The notes beneath the pieces were generated by a model. That model saw only the letters and a list, made by a program, of their open reading frames with translations, did no database searches and was not told where the DNA came from. Shown piece by piece: positions 21,746 to 33,494 of a stretch of DNA of 64,000 nt (within the stretch, counting starts at the first letter, position 1; every line of letters starts with the position of its first letter). The translations under genes and the position numbers were made by a program. Location of the stretch: positions 1 through 64,000 of the forward strand of contig JAGVSM010001654.1 in the NCBI GenBank assembly GCA_022494885.1. The letters are read 5' to 3'. Source of the DNA: Micrasema longulum (taxonomy: Eukaryota; Arthropoda; Insecta; Trichoptera; Brachycentridae).

Positions 21746-22748
21746 ATATAAGTGAATTTTGTGTATTGCTATATTATGTTTTACCACAACAAATATTTCA
21801 CTGACTGGACTACAGACAAAATACAGGTACTTCTTTTAAACAAACGGAAAAAAATAATTATATAATCATCTAGTAATTAATACCGTTTAATATTGTACTA
21901 AGGTTCATTGATAGAAAGCCGGGTATAAAATTGACTACCCTGACAACACTAACAAATTGTCTACCTTGTTTTATTTGACAATCTGAGAGATGGTAATATA
22001 ATCGAATTCTTAATTAATATTATCTTTGAATTCGCTACTTACACATGAAATGTGATCCCACCCTATCCAAGTAGTATTTTGCACTTACAAACGACACACC
22101 ACGGCATAATTGAATTTAAATCGGCAGTTGCGTACTAAGCGACGTGTATTAAGTAACTAATTGTGGTTTCGTTGGATTCAGTTTAATGCGCGTACGCGGT
22201 TTTGGGACTTTTATAAATCTTTGCCTTTACCATTTTGTTTTACTTTTACTCATTTTTAAATATAAAAAAAAAACAGGCATAATTTATGTTGACATCTAAT
22301 TAAACGTAGTTATACGGAAAACAGCCAGTCATAGAAAAGTGAAACTGAGATAATAGCCATTTTGTGAAAAGAGTGAATTATAAAATCTACACAATAGTTT
22401 GAATGTTTTTGACTTTAACAAACGATAAACTATAAATACATAAGTTTTTTAATATATTACAAACAAGAATCTTATTGTGTATTTGACCAGTTTAAAAGAT
22501 TTTTTAAGGATCATTAGATTTTTAGTTTTGTGGGTGTTTTCTGCAAATTGAGAAATGCCTTTTTTGTGATCGACACCTTTTTCCGGAGGTGATTAGTACA
22601 GTTTTTTATATGGCAGTGGTCTGGCTGTTTTTAGCAAAACATAGAATCGACCTTACTGCACCAGATAACATCAATATATCATTTTTCCGAAATTGTGGAC
22701 TGGCTGCTTTCTGCATAAATACGTTCAATTCATCAATCAAACTTGAAT
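21746..22748. other. unassigned DNA
   Basis: A 61-codon minus frame at 22606-22791 (ELNVFMQKAASPQF...) has balanced composition but no motif I recognise; it may be transposon-derived. Nothing else seen. Confidence 0.35.
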
Positions 22749-22945
22749 TGGGTTGTGGTCCTGTGGCTAGTGTCTCGGACTCACGGACCAAAGGTCTGTG
22801 GTTCGAATCCCACTCTACCCCAACTTGATTCCATTTTCTAATAGTGAGTTATTTACAACTCGTTGAAATTTGCCCTCAAAATGAAATATTTGGGTAAATC
22901 ATAAGAACGCAAATATTTTTTTTTGATGTTAAAAAAAAAAAAAAT
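22749..22945 (+). mobile_element. tRNA-derived SINE family 1, copy b (best preserved)
   Basis: The head carries an A-box-like TGGCTAGTGTCTCGG and a perfect B box GGTTCGAATCC (22800-22810), ending CTACCCCA. The body shares TTTTCTAATAGTGAGTTATT and AAATCATAAGAACGCAAAT with the other copies. An A/T-rich end follows. Transcription would be by RNA polymerase III. Confidence 0.82.
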
Positions 22946-23389
22946 CTGCTGGATAAAAAAATTATGTATGTGAAAAAATAACTAAATCAATAAGAATTGA
23001 GTTTTTGTTCGAAACCGAATAATTTTAAAAGTCATCAACATGAGTTCTCAAATTCATTAATCTGATCGATTTTAGAAGGTCAGAAGTTGGGAATCAAGGA
23101 TCTGTTGCCAGGATGGCTTCAAACATTATTTTAAGGACAAAAGATCTTGATTAGGGACCGAGGGAGTGGCGACCGGTAAACCTTAAATCCTTCTGGATAC
23201 ACAATCTGGCCACCCAATCTCAAGGACCGCATTAAACCGAGCCTACTCTGAGACACAGGGTTGCTAAAAAATATATTTATACGTTATGGTGCAAAAAAAC
23301 ATTAGGTTTATGATTTTATACCGACGAGATATTAAAAATACTAAGTTATATTGTTAGCCTTAAAAATTAGAAAATTGATATACTGTGCT
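22946..23389. other. unassigned DNA with a GC-richer patch
   Basis: Around 23060-23260 the base composition is more balanced (GGGACCGAGGGAGTGGCGAC). No confident frame; possibly a decayed LINE. Confidence 0.3.
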
Positions 23390-24080
23390 TTTTTTACTTT
23401 CATGTCTCTCATACGGAGTAATTGGATGGGGTGGAACCTTAGAAAAACACATAAAATCATAAAAAATAGCACAAAAAAACATTACCAATTCTAATCCTTC
23501 CAATAATTGTTTTCAAGCAGCTTAAATCATGGATATAAGAAGAGTGAGTGTATAAGGTACAGGTTTTAAAAATTATACACACGTGACAAAACTTATTTAT
23601 AACTAATCAAAATAGAACCATTCAACTTAACCTTACCTTAAAGTCGGTGTATCCCTCTACGCTCCTAGATAATACAATAATATGGAAGACTTGAAAAGCT
23701 TGACCAATGACACCATTAAAAACATGCAAAAAAGTGGACGATGAAAAGAGGTGATCTTGATTACTTCAGCTAAATTGCTAGGAAGCAGTTTTCTGTTTTT
23801 TATTCTTTAATATTTAAATGGTATATTTTGTATACTTGTGTATTTGAATATATGTGTATGTGTATGTATATATATACGTGTATTCGGTGTATGAATATAC
23901 ATATGTGCATATGTTTGTATGTATGTGTAATTCTGTGCATACAATCATGCTGCTACGTAAAACTAATTAAATCGTTATACGCACAGATGCCTACCTGTGA
24001 TGTTTTATTTATTTTTTCTTTTGTCGTATTTTCTTTAACATATTTTTTTATGTAAACTTATGTTTGTACCAGCGGCAAAC
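23390..24080 (+). mobile_element. LINE fragment: RT C-terminus and 3' UTR
   Basis: Reads LSYGVIGWGGTLEKHIKS, a stop, KIAQKN, then after a frameshift IMDIRRV and FKNYTHVTKL, the pattern around YGxxxWGG of LINE C-termini. The later part and GTAT-rich 3' UTR resemble 5373-5720. Confidence 0.75.
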
Positions 24081-25316
24081 GGCAGTTTTATTTACGGGTT
24101 AAAAAAAATCATTTGTACCTACATAGTAGGTACACAATATAATGTAAGTGATATATACTCTAAGTTGCTATTTTTTCTCTGGTTTTGTATGATACAACAA
24201 CTCTCATCTATAAAATAATGACTACATTTTGAAAACAAAGGGGAAAAAATAGATAAATTAGAATCATTAGAAATTAATAAAATGAAACTTAATGCAGTTA
24301 TAATTAACCAACAATTGGAATTATCGAACTTTCCTTTACTTAAACCATTAATTTAATATTTAACTACGCTACTTTTGATTGAATTATTTACTACTTAAAT
24401 AATATAATTAACATTTAATTAACTATAAAAATGATATATTACATTCCATAAACAAATGTATTATCTCGGTATGTATCTTAAAATATTTCGTCATTCATCT
24501 ATAGGTATGTAAACTTCCCTGTCAAGAAATCAAAGTATTGTGCTAACTTAACCTGTTGAAATGTGTTTTTCCCACTCTCTTGTGTTCTCTTCATACCTTT
24601 TCTCATTTCTCTCTCTCATTTTCTCACTCATGTGTTCTCCTCATACCTTTTAAATAATAAATGCTTGATCCCAATTTCGGTTCGAAAACTCCCAAACATG
24701 TACTGTTTAGCAAACTAGTTGTAAATATTTATGTTTTCTGTCCCCTGTTAAAAAACTTATTTGAACTTCTTATCTCCAAAATATTATGTTAAGATTAGTA
24801 TAAAAACTGTAAACGTTGAAAACAATTCACCAGTCTTGAAGATGCCTACTAAGGCGAAAGCGCTCGTTGGTCAAAATAATAAAAAAGTAAAACTAAACTG
24901 TAAAGTGTCATTGATAACTTTATTTATAATTTTATCAAAATCATTATGAAATAAACTCAAGTGACGTAACTTCATGATGCAGTGTATTGATTAATTTAAC
25001 ACATAACTTTTAAAAAAATTATTGAAAAAAACACAAAAATTCAGTCAGTTATAGGTTTTCTCATTACGATTGAAAGGTCAACTGGCCGATTTGTTCTAGA
25101 AAAGAATAATGCCAAAAATGATCACGTCGAGCGCCACATGTGTTGCAAATCATATGTCAAAAGTATCATCTCAAACAAATATAGCCCTTAAGAAAAAATG
25201 TTTGAAATACTGTTCTCCGAATCGAGAATCTTTAAAGAATTTGTGTAATCTGCAAGTTTACTCAAGGAGAAAAATCCCACCACTGGTGTTCAAAATATAG
25301 TACACTTGTTTGTATT
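24081..25316. other. mostly unassigned DNA
   Basis: Contains a 9-bp palindrome with ATA loop at 24114-24134, a CTCTC/CTCAT-rich strip near 24580-24640, a ribozyme-like motif at 24834-24862 and a 63-codon frame at 25109-25300 (KKKCLKYCSPNRES...) without recognised domain. Confidence 0.35.
24834..24862 (+). other. hammerhead-like / Penelope-type motif
   Basis: TCTTGAAGATGCC, a TACTAA loop, GGCGAAAGCG. The GCC/GGC stem lies between a near CUGANGA and a GAAA, as in hammerhead cores found in Penelope-like elements. The first base of the conserved box is U rather than C. No flanking Penelope coding sequence is present. Confidence 0.35.
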
Positions 25317-26095
25317 TTGAATATAGGAAACAAAAAAATAGAAATTACACCATCAATTGTAATAGAAAATGAAAAGCTTAATGAAGTCACTGAAATTAAA
25401 TATTTAGGTGTAATGATAGATTCAAAACTTACATTTCACCAAAACGCTAAGATGGTAATAAATAAGATTGCAAAAAAAATATCAATTTTGGGAAGGATCA
25501 GAAGATTTATTGATAAGGACTCTTGCAAAACTATTTACAAAGCAATTATTGAACCACACGTTAACTACTGTAGTAGCATTTTATTTTTATCAAACAAAGA
25601 AAACATAGATAAACTAACTGTATTACAAAATAAAGCCTATGGAATCATTTTGAAAAAAACAGATACACGAGGGTAAAGTCGATGGTAAATGAAATGAAAT
25701 TATCAACATATAAACAAATAATATTTTACCTTACAATGATATTTGTTCATTAAATTATAAACTCTAATAAAAAAAACAGAATTTTGGAAAAAAATGATCG
25801 GAACCAGCATGAACACGATCACAATACTAGAGAAAATAACAAAATTAGACTTCCATTTAGGAAAAAGGCAAAGTCACAAAATTCAATTTATTTAAAGCAA
25901 TTAAAAAGTATTACGAAATGGAAAAAAATATTTATGAAGAAAAAAACATATCAAAATTTAAAATAATGGTCAAGACATATGTGATAAACAATTTATAAAT
26001 TAAATATATTTGAAATGTTATTATTGGAACACACATAACAATATGTATGATATGTGTGCCCTACTTTAAGATTTTAATAAAATAAAAAATAAAAA
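25317..26095 (+). mobile_element. LINE fragment: RT, sister of 8759-9405
   Basis: Reads NKKIEITPSIVIENEKLN, EVTEIKYLGVMIDSKLTF, ILGRIRRFIDKDSC, PHVNYCSSILFLSNKEN and LQNKAYGIILKKTD, then a stop. The end of the protein is in another frame (IYLKQLKSITKWKKIF). The 210 bases missing in the sister copy are present here. The 3' UTR ends in ATAAAATAAAAAATAAAAAT. Confidence 0.88.
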
Positions 26096-26499
26096 TATAA
26101 ACTGGAGTAATCGGTTAGTTTTTTCGGTCATTGCTGGTGTAAGCGCGCTTTATTAATATTTTTATTTATATTTGGAAAAATACAAACGGTGGAAATAATT
26201 AAAAAGAAGTAGTAATTATGTGTATGTTTTTCTGTAATTAAAGTTCCCGTAAAACTTTATTATAGATACTCAAATATAATGGCAAGCTGCGCATAATTGC
26301 TTCTTTACACGATTTGCCCCTGGTGTAAACTTATAAGAAAAAAAAAATTGGTAAAAAAATAAACATATAACGCGAGTATTTTTCTGTTTCATCAAACCAA
26401 TGATTGTTTTTTTTACATTTGTATTCTATAACACACTTAGATTAATAATTAAATGCTTTACACTTGAGCAACGCTTACGAATTGTAGAACTGACTCAAA

Positions 26500-26875
26500 A
26501 ATCAGTTTTCCGTTCGCTTAATTTAACTTAGTTCGTACATACAAGACTCTTCGTGAAACTATGAATAATTTACTGTGTGACAAGTTTGGCGACAACATTA
26601 TTTTGCGCAATGGTATTGTAATTGGCCTCAACGATCTTGTGATTTAATGCCATTTGATTATTTACTATGAAACTGCATTGAGTTCATTGTCCATTAAAAC
26701 AAACCAACAACCCTTGATACATTGGAAGCTTTTTAGCTTATTCATTAAGCATTGTTTTGAAAATGACGCCGGATTTGTTGAAAAAAGTGTCTCAAAATTG
26801 GACTGACAGAATGACCTATGCAACTGTCAGTCGCGGTCTGCGGACGTAATTTTTGTCAAGTATCATTTTTTAAAA
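26500..26875 (+). mobile_element. mariner/Tc1-like transposase C-terminal relic
   Basis: Fragments in shifting frames read RETMNNLLCDKFGDNIILRN, NWPQRSCDLMPFDY and MTPDLLKKVSQNWTDRM. These match the end of DDE_3-type transposases (FGDxxIxRxG...WPPRSCDLTPLDYFLWG...VxxNWxxRM), including the catalytic Asp region (CDLMPFDY). Several stops; no inverted repeats found. Confidence 0.8.
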
Positions 26876-26957
26876 ATGTAAACTTTTTTATTTTTTCTAT
26901 CACGATTAAATTAAACACGTTCTAATATCAATAATATCATGTTTACAAAAATACCGA

Positions 26958-27110
26958 ATGTAGCCGGTTTGTGATCGTGTGGTTATATCGCGGAATGACA
27001 GATCAGTAGACCAAGGTTCGAATACAGCTTAATCTCATGAAGGATGTTCATCGTTTTTCACTTATATATTTTTTAATAGACTATTAAACTAAGTCAACAT
27101 AAAAAAAAAC
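26958..27110 (+). mobile_element. tRNA-derived SINE, degenerate
   Basis: GTGTGGTTATATCGCGG (A-box-like) followed by AAGGTTCGAATACAGC (B-box-like, 27014-27025). The body is unrelated to families 1-3 and ends in an A run near 27100. Confidence 0.5.
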
Positions 27111-27345
27111 ATGTTTCGTATTATCGGCGCGATTTTTTTTTAAGTTTTGTATTTTTGAAATTACTCCGCGTGTGACGACTCAAAATCTCTTCCACTTCTT
27201 CTCGGTGAGTTCTGCTGATTGGTCGGTTGGCTTACCGTTAACCGTAAATCTATCACAACCCTCTTATAATTGATTGATTTGGAAGGACCAGTGACGTCGT
27301 TCAAAGTAGTTCGTTTTCATTAAAATCATTAAAATATGTATTTAT
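27110..27345 (-). repeat. MITE X, inverted partial copy
   Basis: Matches the reverse complement of 27660-27870, including ACTCCGCGTGTGACG, GTTCTGCTGATTGGTC, CTTACCGTTAACCGTAAA and GTGACGTCGTT. The arms diverge by roughly 20 percent, so these are two insertions in opposite orientation rather than one recent hairpin. Confidence 0.75.
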
Positions 27346-27367
27346 CTATTTTTTAATTTTTGCTTTC

Positions 27368-27530
27368 TTATGATTTACCCAAATATTTCAATTTTACGAT
27401 TATTTTCAACGAGTTGTAAATAACTCACTATAAGAAAATGGGAATCAAGTTGGGGTAGAGTGGGGTTCGAACCTCGGATCTCTGTCTGATCCGTGAGTCT
27501 GCAACAGGGCCACAACCCAATTTAAATTTA
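27368..27530 (-). mobile_element. tRNA-derived SINE family 1, copy c
   Basis: The minus strand has the head TGGGTTGTGGCCCTGTTGC, the B box GGTTCGAACCCC and the shared body ATAGTGAGTTATTTACAAC. It sits between the two MITE X copies. Confidence 0.8.
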
Positions 27531-27577
27531 TTTATTATTTTTTCGTACATTTCCAAGAAACTTATATAAAACATGAT

Positions 27578-27975
27578 TTCTTACGCGCGGTAAAAATTAG
27601 AGCATTAAATTATCAGGAAAAATTTCTTGAAAATGTATGAAAAAATGATTAAAAATATTCTAGTAAAAACTGCATTAAACGACGTCACTAGATCAAATGA
27701 ATTAACCAATGATAAGAGAATTGTGAAAGATATCCAGTTTACGGTAAGTTAATGAACCAATCAGCAGAACTGACCGACAAGAAACAGAAGAGAATTTAAA
27801 ACGTCAAACGCGGAGTATTTCGGAAATAAAACTTTTAAAAAAATTTAGCGCTGATAATACAATAAATTTAAAAAAAAAAAGAAATTGTGTTGTTTAATAG
27901 TATTTTAACAAATAAAAGAAAATAAATCAACTAAACTTCTAATTTAACATAATCTCTAATTTTTACCGCGCGTAA
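27578..27975. mobile_element. MITE X, complete copy (about 397 bp)
   Basis: Terminal inverted repeats of about 25 bp: TTCTTACGCGCGGTAAAAAT at the left and ATTTTTACCGCGCGTAAGAA at the right. No coding sequence. Flanks ATGATT and TATATT show no clear duplication, so the superfamily is open. Confidence 0.72.
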
Positions 27976-28577
27976 GAATATATTTTTATCTTCGATTTCC
28001 CGTAGGGTTAAACCACCTAATTTGATTCCCATAACATTCGTCAGAAAATGGAAAAAAAAGAAATATTTGGGTCTATAATAATTTCTACTTCAGCCCCAGG
28101 GAGTTGGAATGCGTAATCACGTAATGTAAAAACAATAACTCCGAAAATTTAAAACAAATCTGTGTTTCGTAAAAAAATCAACACATAATCGTATATATTG
28201 ATCTTGAGACTTGTCTTTGTACATATGTGTACCAGTCTTTCGGTTTAAGATGATAAGGTAGTCTTATAGAGTCAAGATTTATTCAAAGTCACCCTGTCGC
28301 TCGCTGAGGCTTTTTAGCCCCTCTTTATGAGAACGATAATTGAATCTTGGCAAATTTCATCCCAAAGATTGTAATAAAGCTAACGTTATATTAAATTTGT
28401 CAAATATTAATAAAATTAAGGGCTCCATCTTGGGGTGACAAAATGCATTAATTTCAGGCTTAGAACGAAGTTTATTTAATTCAAATCGCATTAAAATGAA
28501 ATTGTTTGTTTTTTCTTTCAGTACAAAATTGTACAAGTAAAATATGAATAAAATTGATTTTCATCTCCGTTATTTTA
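27976..28577. other. unassigned DNA
   Basis: No gene or repeat recognised. Confidence 0.35.
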
Positions 28578-29243
28578 TTATGTACTGGCGGACCCAGCAG
28601 ACGTTGTCGTGCCCGAACGTTGGCTTTCTTACCATTAGCTTGGAAAAATACTTTTCATTAATAAGTAGGTACCTATGTACTTGTTTGTAATTAAATTCCA
28701 AAGCTAAAGATTGTTAATATTTTAATAATGAATTTAAGTAAGTATCTAGTACTTGTTTATGGTTGAATTCCAAAACATAAAACAAATATTTTTTCAAATA
28801 TGGCATTCTTTTTGCAAACGTCAAACTCTGATCGTCTCACTAACAAAGTGGCGTACTTATGTAGGAACACAATTTTTAGTAATGTAGTGAATTCAATGTT
28901 ATTTTAGTGTAACCAAAAATCCAGTAAAAATAAATAAATGGGTTAAATTATAAAGATTTTATGGAAAGAATCTGATTGAGATCCACAAAAAACAAATGCT
29001 GTTTGTAAACATTCAAAAACAACATCTTTTAATTTTTTTGCAAATGCATTCACCTCGAATGCAACCCTTGTAGATCGATGAATAAAATATTTATGCTCCA
29101 AACTTTTTTTTTACACATTCGATGAAAGATTTTAATATCTACGAACACGCTCAGCGCAAAGATCTATATTTTTCTGAAAACCGCACGTAAATCGGTTAAG
29201 CCGTTTATAAAGAGTACGGTGACATCACACGTATAGAGGAATA
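28578..29243 (+). repeat. Repeat R, copy 2
   Basis: Starts ACTGGCGGACCCAGCAGACG, contains GGTACCTATGTACTTGTTTG, TGTAAACATTCAAAAACAAC, CGCTCAGCGCAAAGATCTA, and ends GTAAATCGGTTAAGCCGTTT plus a TATATT run. Homologous to 5733-6375 and 50955-51575 from end to end. A LINE tail abuts its end. Confidence 0.75.
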
Positions 29244-29244
29244 T

Positions 29245-30015
29245 ATTTTTATTTATTTAATAGCATAATTATACATTTTTACAATTTAAAAAAATAATTC
29301 ACTTGTTATATTTTTACTAAAACTAAATTCCCACCAAGCCACTTTTTGTAGCTTGTTGGTGAAGATTATATTTATACTGACTTAATAATATTATTTACAT
29401 TTATAAAAACAATGAATAACAGATAAAAATTAACAGCCGGAAAGATCAGAATAAACATGTTTATACAAATAATAATATATAAATTTATTTTTTAAATACA
29501 AGAAAATATATGAAAAAATAAAATATTTACACCTAAGCTACTATTCATATATAAACTCTTGATCGAGTAGCCACTCTCTTATTTTGCTCTTGTTACAATG
29601 TGAGTTAAATTTAAGTTCTTTTGGTAATAAATTAAAAATTCTAGGTACTAAATATTTGAGAGTTCTATTTTCATATTTATTACATACTTTTGGTACTACC
29701 AAGCCATCATTAGACGTGAAGCGTGTATTATGGTTATGTTTGAGAGGAAACTTGAATGTATTACTATTAAATTGTTCCAAAATGATGCAAAGCCACAGTA
29801 GTCCTCGAACAGGCAGAGTTTTGATTGTTTTGTACAGGAGATCATTATTACTTCTTTGTTCGTAAATCTCTGCAGGTACAATTCGCTTAACTATAGAGTA
29901 CTGTAGACCCTGGATCATTTTAATATTAGTTTTAGTCGAATGTCCCCACGACTTTATACCATATCTTATTATGGATTATACTAAAGAAAAATAAATAATT
30001 TTAAGAGTGATTTTA
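29245..30015 (-). mobile_element. LINE fragment: RT C-terminus and 3' UTR
   Basis: The minus strand reads YFSLV, a stop, SIIRYGIKSWGHSTKTN, GLQYSIVKRIVPAEIYEQ, TLPVRGLLWLCIILEQFNSN, HNHNTRFTSNDGLVVPKVCN and PRIFNLLPKELKFN (frame 29541-29918). The C-terminal 120 codons are intact. Related to 10085-10590. The T/A-rich left edge is its t-strand tail. Confidence 0.88.
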
Positions 30016-30319
30016 GGCAAAATAAAAGATAACTTATAAAAAGTACTAGTATAAAGATGATATACCAACCATATATTACAAAATAATAACAAATAATTGT
30101 ATTTTTTAATTAGGGTAACCTCAATGTTACTATCTAACTAATCACTTGTCGTACTTTCATGTACTAAAAATATCCAGTTAGGCTTCTGGTGTTCAAATGC
30201 AGCGCTCTAACATCACTAAGTGCTGATAAAAATATATAAAATTGATGATCATGAAAATATAATATCATGAAAAAAAAAATCTTCTTATGTTCATATTAAT
30301 AATGATACAGTAAAAAAAT

Positions 30320-30500
30320 CGCGATTGTTCGTACAAATTTCCGTTCAACTGGTGTTAACAACGTATTGAAAACGTAGCTGAAAAGTTGACTGCAGCGTTT
30401 TAAGTTTCTGCGACAATTCCTCAATAATCAATTGAGGATCTGAATCAACCAGGGATTTTAAGATGTAATCATTAAATTTTGAAGGCCATCCAGATTCACT
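30320..30500 (-). mobile_element. mariner-like transposase fragment (second HTH)
   Basis: The minus strand reads ESGWPSKFNDYILKSLVDSD, PQLIIEELSQKLKTLQSTFQ, the GRPSxFxDxxLxxLVxxDPxxTxxELxxxLxCSxxTI region of mariner transposases. It could belong to the same family as 21361-21745. No inverted repeats found. Confidence 0.7.
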
Positions 30501-32403
30501 TGTTTAACTTAGTAGATTTTTCACATACGATTCATTGAATCACTAATAAACGTCAATAAATAACTACTTTATAACAGTTTAACAATGAGCGAATCAAACC
30601 TAACAAACCAATTTATTTACAAGTCATTCAAATATATCAAGTCAAAGAAGGAATTGTGTGTTAGAAATACCACATCGTTAAACTAGGCTAGCACAGAGAC
30701 ATGCATATTTTATGGGCCCAAATATTTTTAATCCTTTTTTTACTGATAATATTTCCTTGATTCCAAACTTTCAAAATTTTCCTTCTTTTAAAAAACACGC
30801 ACTATCCTGGATTCAAACTAAAGATATAGACTCTTTTTTTTCCCTTATTAATTTTATGTTTTTACATTATTATTTTTTTTTTTAATTACTATAAAAAACC
30901 CTTAAAATCTTTTAGAATTTTTTTTTCTTTTCTCTTTATGTGACACAAAAATATTAAAACTGTCAATTTATTAAAGGAGCAAAAATTCATAAACATTTTT
31001 TTGTTTATTATTTTTTCATGAAAATATGAATTTCATTTCTATGTAATTATCCTTTATTTTTTAATACTCTGTTTTACCTTTTACTGTAAAAAAAAAACAA
31101 AAAAAAACGAATAAATTTAAATCAATAACTCTATTTAAATCAATAGACTAAAATCAATTAACTGCCACGCTGTCTTGTCCTGCAAATATTCTTTGACTCT
31201 TTAGTACCTCTTTCCAAACAGCCTGTGCTTGAAAATTAAAGAAAATTTTTTTGGTCGTCAAAGCCAGAATTTTAAAAGGTACCTTTTTGTAGAATCGTAT
31301 GCAGTTTGAGGCAAAATAATAATGATTTTTTGCAGTCTAGTAAAAAGCACAACTAGCATATCTATATTTCTCTTGATGAACCTATTGAAATTTCTGTTCT
31401 TATCAAAATCATTAATATTTTAACGTACATAGATCAGTTTTCTTAAATAAATTGAATGAATAGATTCCTTTAAACATATCTCTGATTTTCTGGGATTCAT
31501 ATTGTAAATTGCTCAAACAGCTTTCTTCTGCAGCAACAGAATAAATATTTGCGGCATTTCTCCAAAGTTGTGTACCATAAAAATTTAAAGTACCTATTTC
31601 AAAATATAGAAACAGGACGTGCGAATTGAAGAATTATTTTTTCCAGAAGTACTTTGAATAAATAATGTTAGTTTATAGAGAATGCGCATTCTTGAACATA
31701 TACCTTTTAATATTTCACCGTTTTTGCTTGTATATGTAATTTTTAATACTATTTAAATGTTATTTGTGTTTTTTTCTTTTTATATACTTTTTTTGGCTTG
31801 TTTACATAATTTCAATTTTTTCAACGTTTTTGATAAAAAAAATTAACCTGTATTGGGTGTGCGCATATTTTGTTAATTAAAAAAAATGATTTTATTCTGT
31901 ACTAGTTCAGTATGTATATATACATCCATGTAATTTTTAAACTTTTTCTTTTTTCTTTCCCAGATTGCATAATGTAAACATTATTTTGAATTTATTTCCA
32001 TGCCTAGTATTCTGTTTATTCTGTTATTTTCAATTATTTTTCATACCCTTTTTAATTTGTAGTATATCATAATTTTAATTTAAAAACGTCTCTAAAAAAA
32101 TTATTATCTGTATGTCCCTAAATGAGTTTTTTTTTTAAAAACTCCTTGGGAATATTGTACATAATTATGTATAATATGTTTTCAATATAATAAAAAAAAT
32201 ATAAAAAAATGCTGTGGAAGTAACTGCAATAGATCAACTAGCTGTTTCTTCATCAGTAAGATGTCGAATCTTTTTAACAGCGTGGGCTACAAAAGTAAGT
32301 CTGTTAGATAAACTAGCTATATGTGGACCTCATTAAAGTGTAGAATATTAATTTATGCCCAAGAATGCAGTAGTCCCAACAAGATCCAGTTATTTGTCTT
32401 TAA
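30501..32403. other. AT-rich DNA with one unassigned minus-strand relic
   Basis: A frame on the minus strand (about 31431-31640) reads GTLNFYGTQLWRNAANIYSV, AAEESCLSNLQYESQKIRDM and FKGIYSFNLFKKTDLC. Its composition is protein-like, yet I do not recognise the family; a decayed transposon gene is the simplest idea. The rest is T/A-rich without features. Confidence 0.35.
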
Positions 32404-33463
32404 GGGCCGGTTTTATAAACATCCGTTCGTTAACTTGATACCATTTTTAACTAATATTTGTTATACCGGCCGATTATTGCGTTTTATAAACGTTCGTAGC
32501 GTTACGAGCCGTTAAATCTATGGTAAAATGGTTACTGGCCGATTTTGGCCGGTTAAATGCATAACGATCCGTTAAGCTAGGGTTTCCTAGGACAGCGGTG
32601 CCCGTATTTTAACGGCCGTAGTGAACGGTGATGCAGTGGACAGCCATCGTAAAGGTGATTAGAGAGTGGTTTCCTAGGAAAACGGTGTAAAATGGTGTTG
32701 ATAACACCGTTTTCCTAGAAAACCACACTCTAGTCATCTTTACGACGGCTGTCCCAGCTGATGCAGTCATCACCGTTCACTACGGCCGTTAAAATACGGG
32801 CACCGCTGTCCTAGGAAACCCTAGCTTTACCTTCAGCGCCGCTGCCGTATTTGATATGACAGTTGTTTTATCACATTGTTATTTGATCAAATCTCCGCCC
32901 AATTAACATGCAGATAGTCATTATTTTGGGATTTAGTTGAATTACCAGTTTTATATGTTTTTTATTCTGCGTGGAGGTACAAAATCAACTTTAATCTGAT
33001 GGATAAATATATTCAGCCGTTAATTTTAAACATTTTAAACATGGTTTATTGATATAAATGTATACTAAAATAACAGATAATAGTAAAAACTATCCACCGT
33101 ACCTGCTCGCTTTTAATCATTTTAATTTCAATTCATAGTACTCTCAATTCATAGGTCTTTTTTGTGTAAAAACTTCGTTCAAAATTGTCGAGTATTTGCA
33201 TTTGATATATTTTTTCATTCAATGCGAATGCGCACCGTTCGCATTTGACAGAAAGAGCTTAGATAAAAAGTTTTTCCATAGACAATTGACAAAAAAATAT
33301 AGAAGCTGCGACTAAAATTTCAATTTCTATGAAAATGTTTACCGGTGACCGTCCGTTAACAAAAATGGTTTATAGAACACAAAACCGTCGGTTATCGTAA
33401 CGAACGACCAACGGTTCGTTACACTTGCTGAAGTTTGATTAGATGTTTATAAAACCGACCCTT
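32404..33463. mobile_element. DNA transposon flanked by TTAA (about 1.06 kb)
   Basis: Inverted termini GGGCCGGTTTTATAAACATC (left) and GATGTTTATAAAACCGACCC (right; 32404 to about 33461) are each flanked by TTAA, as in piggyBac or Kolobok insertions, although the end sequence also resembles Harbinger MITEs. No transposase frame. A separate fold-back element sits inside at 32576-32825; without it the element is about 810 bp. Confidence 0.7.
32576..32825. mobile_element. fold-back MITE with 112-121-bp arms
   Basis: The left arm 32576-32687 and right arm 32705-32825 are inverse copies with few mismatches and one roughly 9-base gap, around a 17-base loop. Termini: GCTAGGGTTTCCTAGGACAG and its complement. 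A related motif (GGTTTCCTAGGAAAACGGTG) recurs at the inner ends. The flanks TTAA and TTTA suggest a TTAA target with one change. An RNA from it would form a long hairpin. Confidence 0.85.
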
Positions 33464-33494
33464 AACAAAGTTTGTTTGGCATTACGTCTCATAA

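Noticed and set aside
22749..22822. functional tRNA gene
   Set aside because: Perfect B box but poor acceptor and anticodon stems, a shared SINE body and several copies: a SINE head.
23828..24055. Cys/Met/Tyr-rich 75-codon frame
   Set aside because: Translation of GTAT-repeat DNA in a LINE 3' UTR.
24114..24134. 9-bp palindrome with ATA loop
   Set aside because: Short, unique, no context; expected by chance in 64 kb of AT-rich DNA.
29584..29881. frames of 93 and 61 codons overlapping 29541-29918
   Set aside because: Shadows of the minus-strand RT frame.
32321..32515. 64-codon plus frame
   Set aside because: Runs across the boundary of the TTAA-flanked element; no motif.
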